In this document: positions 1 through 8,525 of the stretch, in pieces
How positions within the stretch are numbered: the stretch's first letter is position 1
Layout: each line of letters opens with the position of its first letter
Assembly: GCA_963737625.1 (NCBI GenBank)
Contig: CAVTTK010000001.1
Span: 62,001 to 126,000 of the forward strand
Direction of reading: 5' to 3'
Length of the DNA stretch: 64,000 nt
From: Bog-756 sp963737625
GTDB lineage: Bacteria > Actinomycetota > Acidimicrobiia > Acidimicrobiales > RAAP-2
Program-made: the position numbers and the translations under genes
The notes under the pieces: generated by a model
Databases searched by the model: none
Seen by the model: the letters and a program-made list of their open reading frames with translations, nothing else
What the model was told of the DNA's origin: nothing

Positions 1-189
1 CGAAGATTACTACAACGTCCTACTAATTGTCGATGGGCCGATGGCCGGGCCGGAGCGGCCTGGGCTCCCAGAAGTAGGGTCCTCGGAGCGCCGGGCACGG
101 TGCAGCGCACCACGTGGGCTCCGGCAGCCCGGCCGTCGTCCCCACCCGGGGGGACCGGTCCCTACAGGTGATGACACGGAGGAGTGACC

Positions 190-1071
190 ATGGAGTTCGA
201 GGAGATCGAGTATGCGGTGGCTGACGGCATCGCCACCATCACCCTCAATCGACCCGATCAGCTCAACGCCTTCACCGCCCGGATGGTCATCGAGGTGCTG
301 GAAGCCCTCGACCGGGTGGACGGCGACGATGACGTCAAGGTGGTCGTCCTCACCGGCAACGGGAGGGCGTTCAGCGCCGGCGCCGACCTGTCCGCCGGAG
401 CCCAGACCTTCGACTACGACGACGGGCGGAGTATGGGGGCGGTCGGAGTCGAGCGGGTGGCCGGCACGCCGGCCCCGCGGGACGGTTGTGGACGCATCAC
501 CTTGCGGCTGTTCGACTGCCTGAAGCCCGTCATTGCCGCGGTCAACGGCGCGGCGGTGGGGATGGGGGTGACCCTGCTCCTGGCCACCGACATCCGACTG
601 GCCTCGGATCGGGCCCGGTTCGGGTTCGTCTTCACCCGTCGGGGCATCGCCCCCGAAGGGGCGTCCACCTGGTTTCTTCCCAGGCTGGTGGGTGTGGCCC
701 AGGCCGCCGAGTGGCTCTACACCGGGCGCCTGTTCGACGCCGAGGAGGCGCTGGCCGGGGGACTCGTTCGCAGCGTCCATCCGGCCGCGGAACTCATGGA
801 TGCTGCCCGGGCCCTGGCCGCCGAGATCGCCGAGGCCGCTCCGATCTCCGTGGCCCTCACGCGTCAGATGCTGTGGCGCATGCTCGGAGCCGACCACCCC
901 ATGGCCGCCCACCGGGCGGACTCCCGAGCCGTCTATGCCACCGGGGCCGGTCCCGACGCCCGTGAGGGCGTCATGTCGTTCTTGGAGAAGCGCTCGGCTC
1001 ACTTCACGGGCCGGCCCTCCATCGAGCTTCCCGACCTCTTCCCCGATTGGATCGACCCCACCTACTCGTAG
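190..1071 (+). CDS. Enoyl-CoA hydratase/isomerase family protein
   Basis: Crotonase-fold protein of 293 residues that probably hydrates or isomerises an enoyl-CoA thioester in the cytoplasm. The first oxyanion-hole segment GRAFSAGADL lies near residue 60 and the second, NGAAVGMGVTLLLATD, near 120. A Glu in the following GIAPEGAST stretch sits where crotonases place a catalytic acid. The ATG at 190 is chosen because GGAGGAG at 178-184 gives normal spacing; an in-frame GTG at 184 overlaps that site. The neighbouring thiolase-like and CoA-transferase genes fit acyl-CoA catabolism. The exact substrate cannot be read from the sequence. Confidence 0.9.
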   Translation: MEFEEIEYAVADGIATITLNRPDQLNAFTARMVIEVLEALDRVDGDDDVKVVVLTGNGRAFSAGADLSAGAQTFDYDDGRSMGAVGVERVAGTPAPRDGCGRITLRLFDCLKPVIAAVNGAAVGMGVTLLLATDIRLASDRARFGFVFTRRGIAPEGASTWFLPRLVGVAQAAEWLYTGRLFDAEEALAGGLVRSVHPAAELMDAARALAAEIAEAAPISVALTRQMLWRMLGADHPMAAHRADSRAVYATGAGPDAREGVMSFLEKRSAHFTGRPSIELPDLFPDWIDPTYS

Positions 1072-1153
1072 CACTCCCTGGCCGGATGGATCCCGCCGGC
1101 CCTGCGGCGTCCCCGGTCCTCCGCCGGCCAGTATGGCGAGGGAGACTGGAGGA

Positions 1154-1528
1154 GTGCGCAAGCAGTACAGCTTCCGGCCGGGTGACAGGGGACTGGACGC
1201 CTGGGACGTGGACCGCCTCGTCGCAGCCAGTTCCCACCTTCCGGTGGTGGACGTCCCCGTCAGCTCGATCGCCGAGGTCGACACCGACTACTGGTTCTGC
1301 TTCGGACCGGATCCGACGGTTCGGCACATCATCGAACACGTCCGGCTCATTCGGGACGTCGACGTCGAGTACCCGATCATCTTGGGGGCGGACGGTCGGG
1401 TGATGGACGGGATGCACCGGATCGCGCGGGCCATCCTGGAGGGCCGAACGACGGTCACGGCCGTCCAGTTCACCGTAGATCCCGAACCCGACTACCGGAA
1501 CTGCACTCCGGGGGATCTGCCCTACTGA
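1154..1528 (+). CDS. ParB-like N-terminal domain protein
   Basis: Small protein of about 124 residues that begins (V)RKQYSFRPGDRG and contains YPIILGADGRVMDGMHRIARA, a ParB/Srx-type nucleotide-binding segment with the GxxxDGxHR pattern. It ends EPDYRNCTPGDLPY, as conserved stand-alone ParB-like proteins do in my recollection. It lacks the HTH of true ParB and there is no parA or parS nearby, so a role in chromosome partition is unlikely. The GTG start matches the usual N-terminus, but GGAGGA touches it directly. An in-frame ATG at 1133 is the alternative. Confidence 0.72.
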   Translation: MRKQYSFRPGDRGLDAWDVDRLVAASSHLPVVDVPVSSIAEVDTDYWFCFGPDPTVRHIIEHVRLIRDVDVEYPIILGADGRVMDGMHRIARAILEGRTTVTAVQFTVDPEPDYRNCTPGDLPY

Positions 1529-1577
1529 CGGTCCGGGGCGTCGAGGGCCCGGAGGACGGGACCGGGAACCTACCGCC

Positions 1578-1883
1578 TCAGTCGGACGAAGGCAGGGGCT
1601 TGGCTTCCTTCAGCTCGAGCGGTTGCCCATCGACGGCCAGTGCGCCGTCACCGGGCTTGCTGCAGAGCAGTTCGACGGACTGGTCACCATTGACGTAGCG
1701 CTTGCCCAGCAGGGTCGAACCCTCACCGCCGGGTTGGATGGTGGCGCTGGCGGCCTCTTCGTCGAGGCCCACCACGGGCACACCCCCGATGGTGATGGCT
1801 ACCTCCGCTGCAGGTGCTCGGATCACCACAACCTCAGTGCTTCCCACTGCGCTGCGCAGCCGTGTCCCAGGCTTCAACACCAC
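1578..1883 (-). CDS. Conserved hypothetical protein
   Basis: A 101-residue acidic, soluble-looking protein that begins MVLKPGTRLRSAVGSTEVVVIRAP and has no signal peptide or membrane segment. I recall similar small proteins with the 'KPGTRLRS...TEVVVVRAP' start in actinobacteria beside acyl-CoA genes, but the function is not known to me. A GGAAAGGA ribosome-binding site lies just upstream of the GTG start. It is convergent with the ParB-like gene and divergent from the DUF35-thiolase gene. Confidence 0.65.
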   Translation of the reverse strand: MVLKPGTRLRSAVGSTEVVVIRAPAAEVAITIGGVPVVGLDEEAASATIQPGGEGSTLLGKRYVNGDQSVELLCSKPGDGALAVDGQPLELKEAKPLPSSD

Positions 1884-2037
1884 GACAGGTCCTTTCCTTG
1901 GCCGTTGCCGGCCCGAGGATACATCGATTCCGGACGGCCGGACGATGAGGGAGCTGGCTCGAGCGGTCCCGGATCCCGGGGTGTCGGCCCGCTGGCACCG
2001 ACCGGCCCGACCCCGGTCCCCAGCGCCGGGAGGTGGT

Positions 2038-2103
2038 TACACTCCCGGCATGCAGACCCACCGGTACGTCGGCCCGACCACCGTCGGGACCACGAGACGT
2101 TGA
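2038..2103 (+). promoter_or_regulatory. Promoter -10 box and 17-codon leaderless upstream ORF
   Basis: TACACT at 2038-2043 is followed after 6 nt by an ATG at 2050 that opens a 17-codon ORF (MQTHRYVGPTTVGTTRR) ending at 2103, 10 nt before the DUF35-thiolase start. A perfect hairpin (CCCGAC, 4-nt loop, GTCGGG) spans 2073-2088. This is either the thiolase 5' UTR or a leader peptide. Only the sequence pattern supports it. Confidence 0.35.
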
Positions 2104-2113
2104 GGCCGCCACG

Positions 2114-3763
2114 ATGAGCCGTCCCCTCCCGGCCGTGACGCCGGAGAACCAGTTCTTCTGGACATCCGGAGCCGATGGCGTCCTCCGCTTCCGCCGTTGC
2201 CAGGTGTGTCGGTCCTACCAGCATCCGCCCGGACCGGTCTGTCGGACGTGTGGGTCCGACGACCTGACCCCCGAGGCGGTCAGCGGCCATGGCGTCGTCG
2301 TGGGCTTCACCGTGAACGAGCACCAGTGGAGCCCGGACTTTCCTCCGCCCTATGTCATCGCCATGGTGGCCATCGACGAGGATCCGCGGGTCCGCCTCAC
2401 CACCAATCTCGTCGACATCCCGGTCGACCGGGTGGTCGTCGGGCTGCGGGTCACCGTCCGGTTCGAGCCCGTGGAGGACGTGTGGCTGCCGACGTTCACC
2501 CTTCGTGACGACCGGACCGATCTCGGCCCCCTTCCCGAGGACGAACGGGCCGCCGACCATGTCCGGCCGATGGCCCGCGCCGACAAATTCGAGGACCGGG
2601 TGGCTCTGACCGGTATCGGGATGTCCAGGATCGGGCGCCGACTGGGGGTGGACCCGCTGAGCCTCACGGTGGAAGCGTGCCGCCGCGCCGTGGCCGACGC
2701 CGGACTCTCGATGGCCGATATCGACGGTCTCTCGACCTATCCGGGCGGATCGGCGGCGGGCGGCCACTCCGAAGGGGGCGTCACCGCCCTCGAGGAGAGC
2801 CTCCGCGTCCGGCCCACCTGGTTCAACGGGGGATCGGAGCTCCCGGGCCAGGGCGGATCGGTGGTGGCCGCCATGCTGGCGGTGGCGGCCGGTCTGTGTC
2901 GCCACGTGCTGTGCTTTCGGACCGTGTGGGAGGCGACTGCGCAGGACCGCCGGCGCCGGGATCCCCAGCCACCGTCGGGCGGGGGGAGGGTGGAAGGGGA
3001 CTTCATGTCCTGGCGTCTGCCCTTCGGGGCGATGAGCGCCGGCAACTGGATCGCCATGAACGCTTCCAACCACTTCGCCCGCTTCGGAACCACCCGGGAT
3101 GCATTGGCGGCCATCGCCATCAATGCACGCACCTTCGCCGGGCTCAATCCCGACGCCATCTACCGCCAGCCACTGACCGTGGACGAGTACTTCGGGGCCC
3201 GCATGATCTCCACGCCGTTCGGCCTCTACGACTGTGACGTGCCCTGTGACGGCTCCATCGCCATCGTGGTGTCGGCCGTGGAGACGGCGATGGACCGGCC
3301 TCACCCCCCCGTGCTGGTCGACGCGGTGGGTACCCAGATCACCGAGCGGGTCAGTTGGGACCAGGGCACCCTGAGTCACGAGCCCCAGACGGCCGGTCCG
3401 GCAGCCCATCTGTGGTCGAGGACATCCCTGCGACCGAGCGATGTGGATGTGGCGGAGCTGTACGACGGGTTCACCTTCAACTGCCTGAGCTGGCTCGAGG
3501 GTCTGGGCTTCTGTGGCCTAGGCGAGGCCGGTGACTTTCTCGCCGATCCGGCCCGGATCGCCCTGGGCGGCCAGCTGCCCCTGAACACATTCGGCGGACA
3601 GCTCTCCGCCGGCCGGACCCACGGATACGGGTTCATCCACGAGGCCGTGGTCCAGCTCCGGGGTGACGGTGGGGACCGCCAGGTGGAGGGGGCCGAGGTT
3701 GCGGTGGTCAGCACCGGAGGGGGCACCCCGGGAGGGTGCTTCCTCTTCACTTCGGGGCGCTGA
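2114..3763 (+). CDS. DUF35 OB-fold / thiolase-like fusion protein
   Basis: A 549-residue fusion. Residues about 1-150 form a DUF35 module with a rubredoxin-like zinc ribbon (CQVCRSY, then CRTCGSD) followed by an OB fold. Residues about 155-549 form a thiolase-superfamily domain of the lipid-transfer-protein type, with ELYDGFTFNCLSWLEGLGFC and LPLNTFGGQLSAGRTHGYG near the end. The segment where a thiolase nucleophilic Cys would be expected reads FNGGSELPGQGGS and has no Cys, which suggests an aldolase or scaffold-like role rather than thiolysis. In steroid side-chain degradation the equivalent parts (Ltp2 and ChsH2 DUF35) are separate chains. GAGG at 2102-2105 supports the ATG. Confidence 0.85.
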   Translation: MSRPLPAVTPENQFFWTSGADGVLRFRRCQVCRSYQHPPGPVCRTCGSDDLTPEAVSGHGVVVGFTVNEHQWSPDFPPPYVIAMVAIDEDPRVRLTTNLVDIPVDRVVVGLRVTVRFEPVEDVWLPTFTLRDDRTDLGPLPEDERAADHVRPMARADKFEDRVALTGIGMSRIGRRLGVDPLSLTVEACRRAVADAGLSMADIDGLSTYPGGSAAGGHSEGGVTALEESLRVRPTWFNGGSELPGQGGSVVAAMLAVAAGLCRHVLCFRTVWEATAQDRRRRDPQPPSGGGRVEGDFMSWRLPFGAMSAGNWIAMNASNHFARFGTTRDALAAIAINARTFAGLNPDAIYRQPLTVDEYFGARMISTPFGLYDCDVPCDGSIAIVVSAVETAMDRPHPPVLVDAVGTQITERVSWDQGTLSHEPQTAGPAAHLWSRTSLRPSDVDVAELYDGFTFNCLSWLEGLGFCGLGEAGDFLADPARIALGGQLPLNTFGGQLSAGRTHGYGFIHEAVVQLRGDGGDRQVEGAEVAVVSTGGGTPGGCFLFTSGR

Positions 3764-3978
3764 TAAGGAGCCGGATGGGCCAGATGTCGGCCCGCTGCCT
3801 CTTGACTCGTGCATTCAGTCCCTGGGTCATGGAGTAGGTCACCGCCCATCGACGTCGGCCCCGGGCCTGGTCACAGCGTCGTGGAGGCTCACTCCCCTCA
3901 CCGGGTACCGCCACGGAAGGGCGGAGGGAACGGAGGGTGCACAGCGTGCTCCCATGGTTTGCCCCTAGCGTCAGGCCC

Positions 3979-4554
3979 ATGAAGAGATCGAAACGGCCAT
4001 GGAACAAGCTCGTCGGGGGCTGCGGGGGCCTGGGCATCGCCCTGGTCGTGGCCGCCTCCTCGGGTGTGGCCGGGGCCGCGCCACCCATCGGCTCCTCGGT
4101 GTTGAACCCGACCTACGCCAAGTCCATCGGATTCACCAAGACGGTCCAGCCGGCGAAGCAGTCCAAGGTGACCAGCCAGAAGGGCTGCACCAGCTCGGTG
4201 GGGGCGGAATACACGGATGTGGGCGGCAAGACAGGACTCGTCTCCGCGACGCTCCTGTGCAGTTCGAATGCTGCGGCAGCCCAGGCTCTGACTACGGAGC
4301 GCAAGCACCTGAAGGTGTACAGCGCCTTCAAGGCCCCAAAGAAGCTGGGTTCGACGGCCTTCGTCACCACACCCCAGCCGTTCGTCTACTTGATCTACTG
4401 GGTCAATGGCTCCAAGGTGGCGATCACGGGCATGGACGTGAACATCGCCGCATCGTCCTCGACCGCGTCGACCGTCGCCCCCAGCTCACTGACGGCCCCG
4501 CAGATGAAGACCCTGAGTGCGGCGGCGCTGAAGCAGAACTCGCTCTACCACTGA
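3979..4554 (+). CDS. Secreted protein of unknown function
   Basis: A 191-residue protein with a clear Sec signal peptide: basic start MKRSKRPWNK, hydrophobic GLGIALVVAASSGVAGA and likely cleavage after AGA near residue 33. The mature part is rich in Ser, Thr, Ala and Lys and ends with an Ala/Ser/Thr-rich tail. One Cys pair may form a disulphide. I do not recognise the family. It is a monocistron: a UUCG-loop hairpin follows the stop codon and about 215 bp separate it from the gene upstream. Confidence 0.72.
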   Translation: MKRSKRPWNKLVGGCGGLGIALVVAASSGVAGAAPPIGSSVLNPTYAKSIGFTKTVQPAKQSKVTSQKGCTSSVGAEYTDVGGKTGLVSATLLCSSNAAAAQALTTERKHLKVYSAFKAPKKLGSTAFVTTPQPFVYLIYWVNGSKVAITGMDVNIAASSSTASTVAPSSLTAPQMKTLSAAALKQNSLYH

Positions 4555-4556
4555 GC

Positions 4557-4572
4557 GTCCGATTCGTCGGAC
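4557..4572 (+). terminator. Stem-loop with UUCG tetraloop
   Basis: GTCCGA, TTCG, TCGGAC: a perfect 6-bp stem with a UUCG loop, 2 nt after the stop codon of the secreted protein gene. There is no clear T tract. Confidence 0.5.
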
Positions 4573-4691
4573 CTCGGTCACCGGTGCAGCGTGAGGATCT
4601 CGCTGCCTGAGCGACCACGTCCCTTCGCCGTCCCGGCCCCTGGTAGAACGGGTGCCGTCCGCGGGTCGATGAGACGACAGGGAGGGTCCTA

Positions 4692-5921
4692 ATGGCCGAC
4701 GTGATGAAGGGTGTGCGCATCCTCGAGGTTGCGGAGCACACCTTCGTACCCGCCGCCTCGGCCATTCTGGCCGACTGGGGTGCCGAGGTCATCAAGATCG
4801 AGCACGTCGAACGGGGAGACGCCATGCGGGGCCTCGCCTCCAGCGGGGTCATGTCCATGGGCGGGTCGGTGCACGTCCTGCTCGAGCACTCCAACCGGGG
4901 CAAGAAGAGCATCGGCGTGGACCTCACCACGGAGAAGGGTGTAGAGCTGGTCTACAAACTGGCCGCCACCTGCGATGTCTTCTTGACCAACAAGCTTCCC
5001 GCCGTCCGCAAGAAGCTCCGCGTGGAGATCGACGACATCCGGGCCCACAATCCCGACATCATCTACGTGGCCGGTACCGGTGGCGGCGAGCGGGGACCCG
5101 AAGCCGACCGGGGCGGCTACGACTTCCTCAGCTACTGGTGCCGCGGGGCCAGCGCCATGGGGTGTACACCCCCCGACGCCGACAGCCTCACCATGCAGCC
5201 GGCTCCTGGCTACGGCGACTCCATCGGGGGCATGACCATCGCCGGAGGGATCATGGGTGCACTCTTCCACCGAGAGCGCACCGGTGAGGCCGTTTCAGTC
5301 GACGTGTCCCTCCTCGGTGTCGGGCTGTGGGCCATGAGCCCCGCTGTGGCCCTCTCCCTCCAAATGGGCTTTCCGTGGCGGCCACCCCCTGCCTCGTCGG
5401 GGGGCGGCGGGGGCCCGTCCAACCCGCTGGTCGGAACGTACAAGACCGAGGACGGCCGGTTCCTCGCCCTTACCTGTCTTCAGGGCTTCCACTACTGGCC
5501 CGGAGCCTGTCGGGCCATCGGCCGTGAGGATCTCATCACCGATGAACGGTTCACCTCCCATGAGCTGTTGTCGGCCAATGCCGATGTCGCCCGAGTGATC
5601 CTGACCGAGGTCTTCGCCTCTGCGCCCCTCTCCGAGTGGCGGGAGCGCCTGGCCGACTTCGACGGGCAGTGGTCGTTCGCCCAGGACACCCTGGAGGCGG
5701 TCGAGGACCCCCAGGTGGTGGCCAACGGTTACGTCGGGGAGACCGAGACCGCGGCCGGCGTGCCGTTCAAGCTGGTGACGACACCGGTGCAGTTCGGTGG
5801 GAGGCCGGCCCCGCCCAAGCGGGCCCCCGAGTTCAACGAACACTGTGACGAGATCCTGGCCAGCCTGGACCTGGATGAGCAGGGCGTGCTCGATCTCAAG
5901 ATCGACGGTGTGGTGGCCTGA
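4692..5921 (+). CDS. CaiB/BaiF family III CoA-transferase
   Basis: A 409-residue family III CoA-transferase, which moves CoA between acyl groups through an aspartyl-CoA thioester. The N-terminal GVRILEVAEHTFVPAASAILADWGAEVIKIEH and the SNRGKKSIGVDLTTEKG segment near residue 70 are hallmarks, and length is normal for the family. GGGAGG 7 nt upstream supports the ATG. Pro- and Gly-rich residues near 230-240 (PPPASSGGGGGPSNP) form a loop common in these enzymes. Its donor and acceptor are unknown; the acyl-CoA genes upstream suggest degradation of a lipid or aromatic acid. Confidence 0.9.
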   Translation: MADVMKGVRILEVAEHTFVPAASAILADWGAEVIKIEHVERGDAMRGLASSGVMSMGGSVHVLLEHSNRGKKSIGVDLTTEKGVELVYKLAATCDVFLTNKLPAVRKKLRVEIDDIRAHNPDIIYVAGTGGGERGPEADRGGYDFLSYWCRGASAMGCTPPDADSLTMQPAPGYGDSIGGMTIAGGIMGALFHRERTGEAVSVDVSLLGVGLWAMSPAVALSLQMGFPWRPPPASSGGGGGPSNPLVGTYKTEDGRFLALTCLQGFHYWPGACRAIGREDLITDERFTSHELLSANADVARVILTEVFASAPLSEWRERLADFDGQWSFAQDTLEAVEDPQVVANGYVGETETAAGVPFKLVTTPVQFGGRPAPPKRAPEFNEHCDEILASLDLDEQGVLDLKIDGVVA

Positions 5922-6029
5922 GAACCTGCGAAGTCGCTGGGTGCCACTGAGTCAGGCCGGGGCAGCCGACACCCGGGGGCCCCACGGTACTGGATCCAGC
6001 CCGCTGAGCTCGGCCCGCCGGGCTCTCGA

Positions 6030-7541
6030 TCAGAGCACTTCGGCGATCATCGTCTCCGACGCCGCCGCCTGCTCGTCATCCACGACCTCGGCGTGTTCGT
6101 CGGCTGCAGGTCGCCCTCGGAGAATGACCGCGCCGACCACGATCCCGATGATGACGCTGCTCAGGGCGATGGTGAAGGCCAATCGATAGCCCCCGTCCAG
6201 GGCGTCGAGGGCCGACCTGCCGTGGGCCAGCAGGGTGACCGTCCGGCTGGTGGACACCGCTCCGAGGACCGCCACCGAGAGGGCCGCCGCCACCTGTTGG
6301 GAGACATTCACGATTCCCGAGCCGATACCGGCGTCCCGGGCCGGGACGTTGGCCAGGGCCATGCTCAGCAGGGGGGCGAACGCCGTCGCGGCGCCCAGTC
6401 CTACGAGCAGCACGGCCACGAAGAGATGGGGAAAGTAGGCCGTGTGCACGCCGGAGCTGATGAACAGGGTGAGACCCCCGCTGAGGACGGCAAGGCCGAT
6501 GAGCGTGGTCAACTTCGGGCCCAGCCTGCCCACGATCCGGTTGGTCAGTCCGGCGGACATCAGTGCCACGGACAGGGTCTGGGGCAGGAAGGCCAAGCCG
6601 GTCCGAATGGGGTCGTAGCCGAGGATGTGCTGGAAGTACAGGACACCGATGAAGAAGGTGCTGTACATGCCGACGACCATCAATCCTCTCACCAGACTCG
6701 AGGCGAGCAGGCCCGGGGAGCGCATCACGGGAATGGGCATCATCGGCGTGGACAGTCGGCTCTCGAGGAGGAGAAAGGCCGCCAGCACCACGATGGCCGC
6801 CGCACCAAAGCCCACGGTGTGGGTGGAGGACCACCCGTAGCGGCTGGAGCTGACGATGGCGTAGACCGCCAACATCAGACCAGCCGTGCTCAACACGGCA
6901 CCGGCCACGTCCAATCCGGCGCGCAACCCGATGCCGGTGTTCTCCTCGATCAGTGTCGCTCCGGCGATGAACGTGGCGACACCGATAGGGATGTTGATGA
7001 AGAAGATCCAGTGCCAGCTCAGGGCCTGGGTGACGTACCCACCGATCAGTAGCCCGAGGGATCCGCCTCCCACGGCCACGATGATGTACGAGCTCATGGC
7101 CTTGGCCCGCTCCCTCGGGACGGGGAAATCGGCCACGATGATGGCCAGGATGACCGAGGAGGACAGAGCTGCCCCCAGGCCCTGGACGAAGCGGGCCGAG
7201 ATGAGCAGGATCTGACTGTCGGCGGCGCCACAGGCCAGCGACGCCACGGTGAACAGTGCCACGCCGACCAGGAAGACCTTCTTTCGGCCGAAGAGGTCAC
7301 CCAGCCGACCGGCCAGCAGGAGCGCGCCAGCGAACGTGATCAGATAGGCGTCGATCACCCAGGCCAGGGTGGCCTGAGAGAAGTGCAGATCGCGCTGGAT
7401 GGTCGGCAACGCCACGTTCACGATCGTCTGGTCGAGGATGTTCATCAACATGGCAAAGCAGACGACGATCAGCGCGATCCATCGGCGGCGCTCAGCCACG
7501 AAGGAAGTGAGAGAAGAGGGAATGGCGGGCTCCAGGGTCAT
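6030..7541 (-). CDS. DHA2-family MFS drug exporter (EmrB/QacA type)
   Basis: About 503 residues with 14 predicted membrane helices. It contains DQTIVNVALPTIQRDL after helix 1, LAGRLGDLFGRKKVF (motif A) and the helix 5 stretch GGSLGLLIGGYVTQALSWHWIFFINIPIG typical of DHA2 proton-drug antiporters. The ATG at 7541 is preferred over a GTG at 7562 because the predicted promoter (TTGACA at 7594-7589, TATCAA at 7571-7566, 17-nt spacer) would start RNA near 7559, inside the longer form. A MarR gene is divergent and a palindrome lies in the promoter spacer, so substrate-induced derepression is likely. Confidence 0.92.
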   Translation of the reverse strand: MTLEPAIPSSLTSFVAERRRWIALIVVCFAMLMNILDQTIVNVALPTIQRDLHFSQATLAWVIDAYLITFAGALLLAGRLGDLFGRKKVFLVGVALFTVASLACGAADSQILLISARFVQGLGAALSSSVILAIIVADFPVPRERAKAMSSYIIVAVGGGSLGLLIGGYVTQALSWHWIFFINIPIGVATFIAGATLIEENTGIGLRAGLDVAGAVLSTAGLMLAVYAIVSSSRYGWSSTHTVGFGAAAIVVLAAFLLLESRLSTPMMPIPVMRSPGLLASSLVRGLMVVGMYSTFFIGVLYFQHILGYDPIRTGLAFLPQTLSVALMSAGLTNRIVGRLGPKLTTLIGLAVLSGGLTLFISSGVHTAYFPHLFVAVLLVGLGAATAFAPLLSMALANVPARDAGIGSGIVNVSQQVAAALSVAVLGAVSTSRTVTLLAHGRSALDALDGGYRLAFTIALSSVIIGIVVGAVILRGRPAADEHAEVVDDEQAAASETMIAEVL

Positions 7542-7565
7542 GGCGGGCTTCACAGCCCCCACACA

Positions 7566-7594
7566 TTGATAGTCACTAATATAGTGAGTGTCAA
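7566..7594 (-). promoter_or_regulatory. Exporter promoter with MarR-type operator in the spacer
   Basis: Minus-strand -35 TTGACA (7594-7589) and -10 TATCAA (7571-7566) are 17 nt apart. The spacer is filled by TCACTAATATAGTGA (7573-7587), a palindrome with perfect 6-bp arms and a 3-bp centre. The neighbouring MarR protein is the obvious ligand. Confidence 0.65.
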
Positions 7595-7620
7595 GAAGGC
7601 GGGATAGTAGCTATGCGGGC

Positions 7621-7626
7621 TATAAT
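7621..7626 (+). promoter_or_regulatory. Consensus -10 box of the marR gene
   Basis: A perfect TATAAT ends 6 nt before the ATG at 7633, so the transcript should begin at or next to the start codon (leaderless). No good -35 is visible. Confidence 0.55.
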
Positions 7627-7632
7627 CACGGC

Positions 7633-8061
7633 ATGTCGACCACGACGACGCCCGGAGTGACGGTGTTGTTGACCCAGCTGTCCCGTGTGGTCTATCGGCG
7701 CACGTCCGAAGACCTGCTGGGGATGCGCATGAAGGAATTCGTCATGCTCGCCCATCTGCGTGAGCACAATCCCATCCCGCAGCAGGAGCTCGGTGAGATG
7801 CTGTGCATCGACGCCAATAACCTGGTCCTTCTCCTCAACGAACTCGAGTCGAGGGGGTTTGCTTATCGACGTCGCGACCCCGCCGACCGTCGTCGCCACC
7901 TCGTCGAGATCACCGATGAAGGACTGAGTGCGTTCGAGAACGCCGAGCGCGGGATCGAAAGTGTGGAGGACGATGTGCTGGCATCACTCTCCGGCCGGGA
8001 GCGGGCCGAGCTGCAGGGGCTGCTGATCAAGTCGCTCGAAGGGGAATCCGGGGCGGGATAA
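7633..8061 (+). CDS. MarR-family transcriptional regulator
   Basis: A 142-residue winged-helix repressor. The recognition region QQELGEMLCIDANNLVLLLNELESRGFAYRRRDPADRRRHLVEITDEG contains the MarR wing signature DxRR near residues 85-95. It probably represses the divergent DHA2 exporter through the palindrome at 7573-7587 and releases on binding a small ligand. The ATG at 7633 is chosen over the GTG at 7588 because a perfect TATAAT ends 6 nt before it and no ribosome-binding site is present. Confidence 0.88.
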   Translation: MSTTTTPGVTVLLTQLSRVVYRRTSEDLLGMRMKEFVMLAHLREHNPIPQQELGEMLCIDANNLVLLLNELESRGFAYRRRDPADRRRHLVEITDEGLSAFENAERGIESVEDDVLASLSGRERAELQGLLIKSLEGESGAG

Positions 8062-8525
8062 CGGGTGAGCGGTCGCCGAAGATCAACGACCGGCTCGCGG
8101 GCCAGGGGTTTGCCGATGTGGTTACTCACGGCTGGCTCAGGTGACCGATCTGAACGGCGGCGAACGCCACCCGGGTGGTGCGACGGGCAGCAGCGGTGCG
8201 ATTGCCATTGCTGACGAACGCGGGTATTTCGATTGCGGCCGTGACGCGAGCATGTCACCGGGGACCACCGCTCTCCCCTCCGGTTGAGCGGATGCGGCAG
8301 AAGCGAAATTGGTGTGGCCCACATCAGATTGATGACGCCTAGCAGGAGGTCGCAGAGCCTCTGTCCTTGCAATCGATCGGGGCTGACGAGGTCGTGGGCT
8401 GGCGTTTCAGGCGGGTCTCCGTACGATGTGAGATAGGTTTCCGAGAGCGATCAACTCTGGAGACCGGGTGCGCCTGGATCTTGCAGGGCGGGAACGGACT
8501 TCAACTTTGAAACGCTGGTGTAGTT
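8062..8525. other. Non-coding stretch, no gene recognised
   Basis: A 464-bp gap between the marR and glycosyltransferase genes. No ORF with plausible composition was seen on either strand. Base composition becomes less GC-rich towards the right edge, at the start of the 8.5-11.4 kb island. Confidence 0.5.

Noticed and set aside
10..1284. 424-codon open frame on the minus strand
   Set aside because: Antisense of the enoyl-CoA hydratase and ParB-like genes; low-complexity Gly/Arg/Pro composition without domains.
1154..1528. Chromosome partition locus
   Set aside because: The protein lacks the ParB HTH; no parA and no parS-like palindromes were seen.
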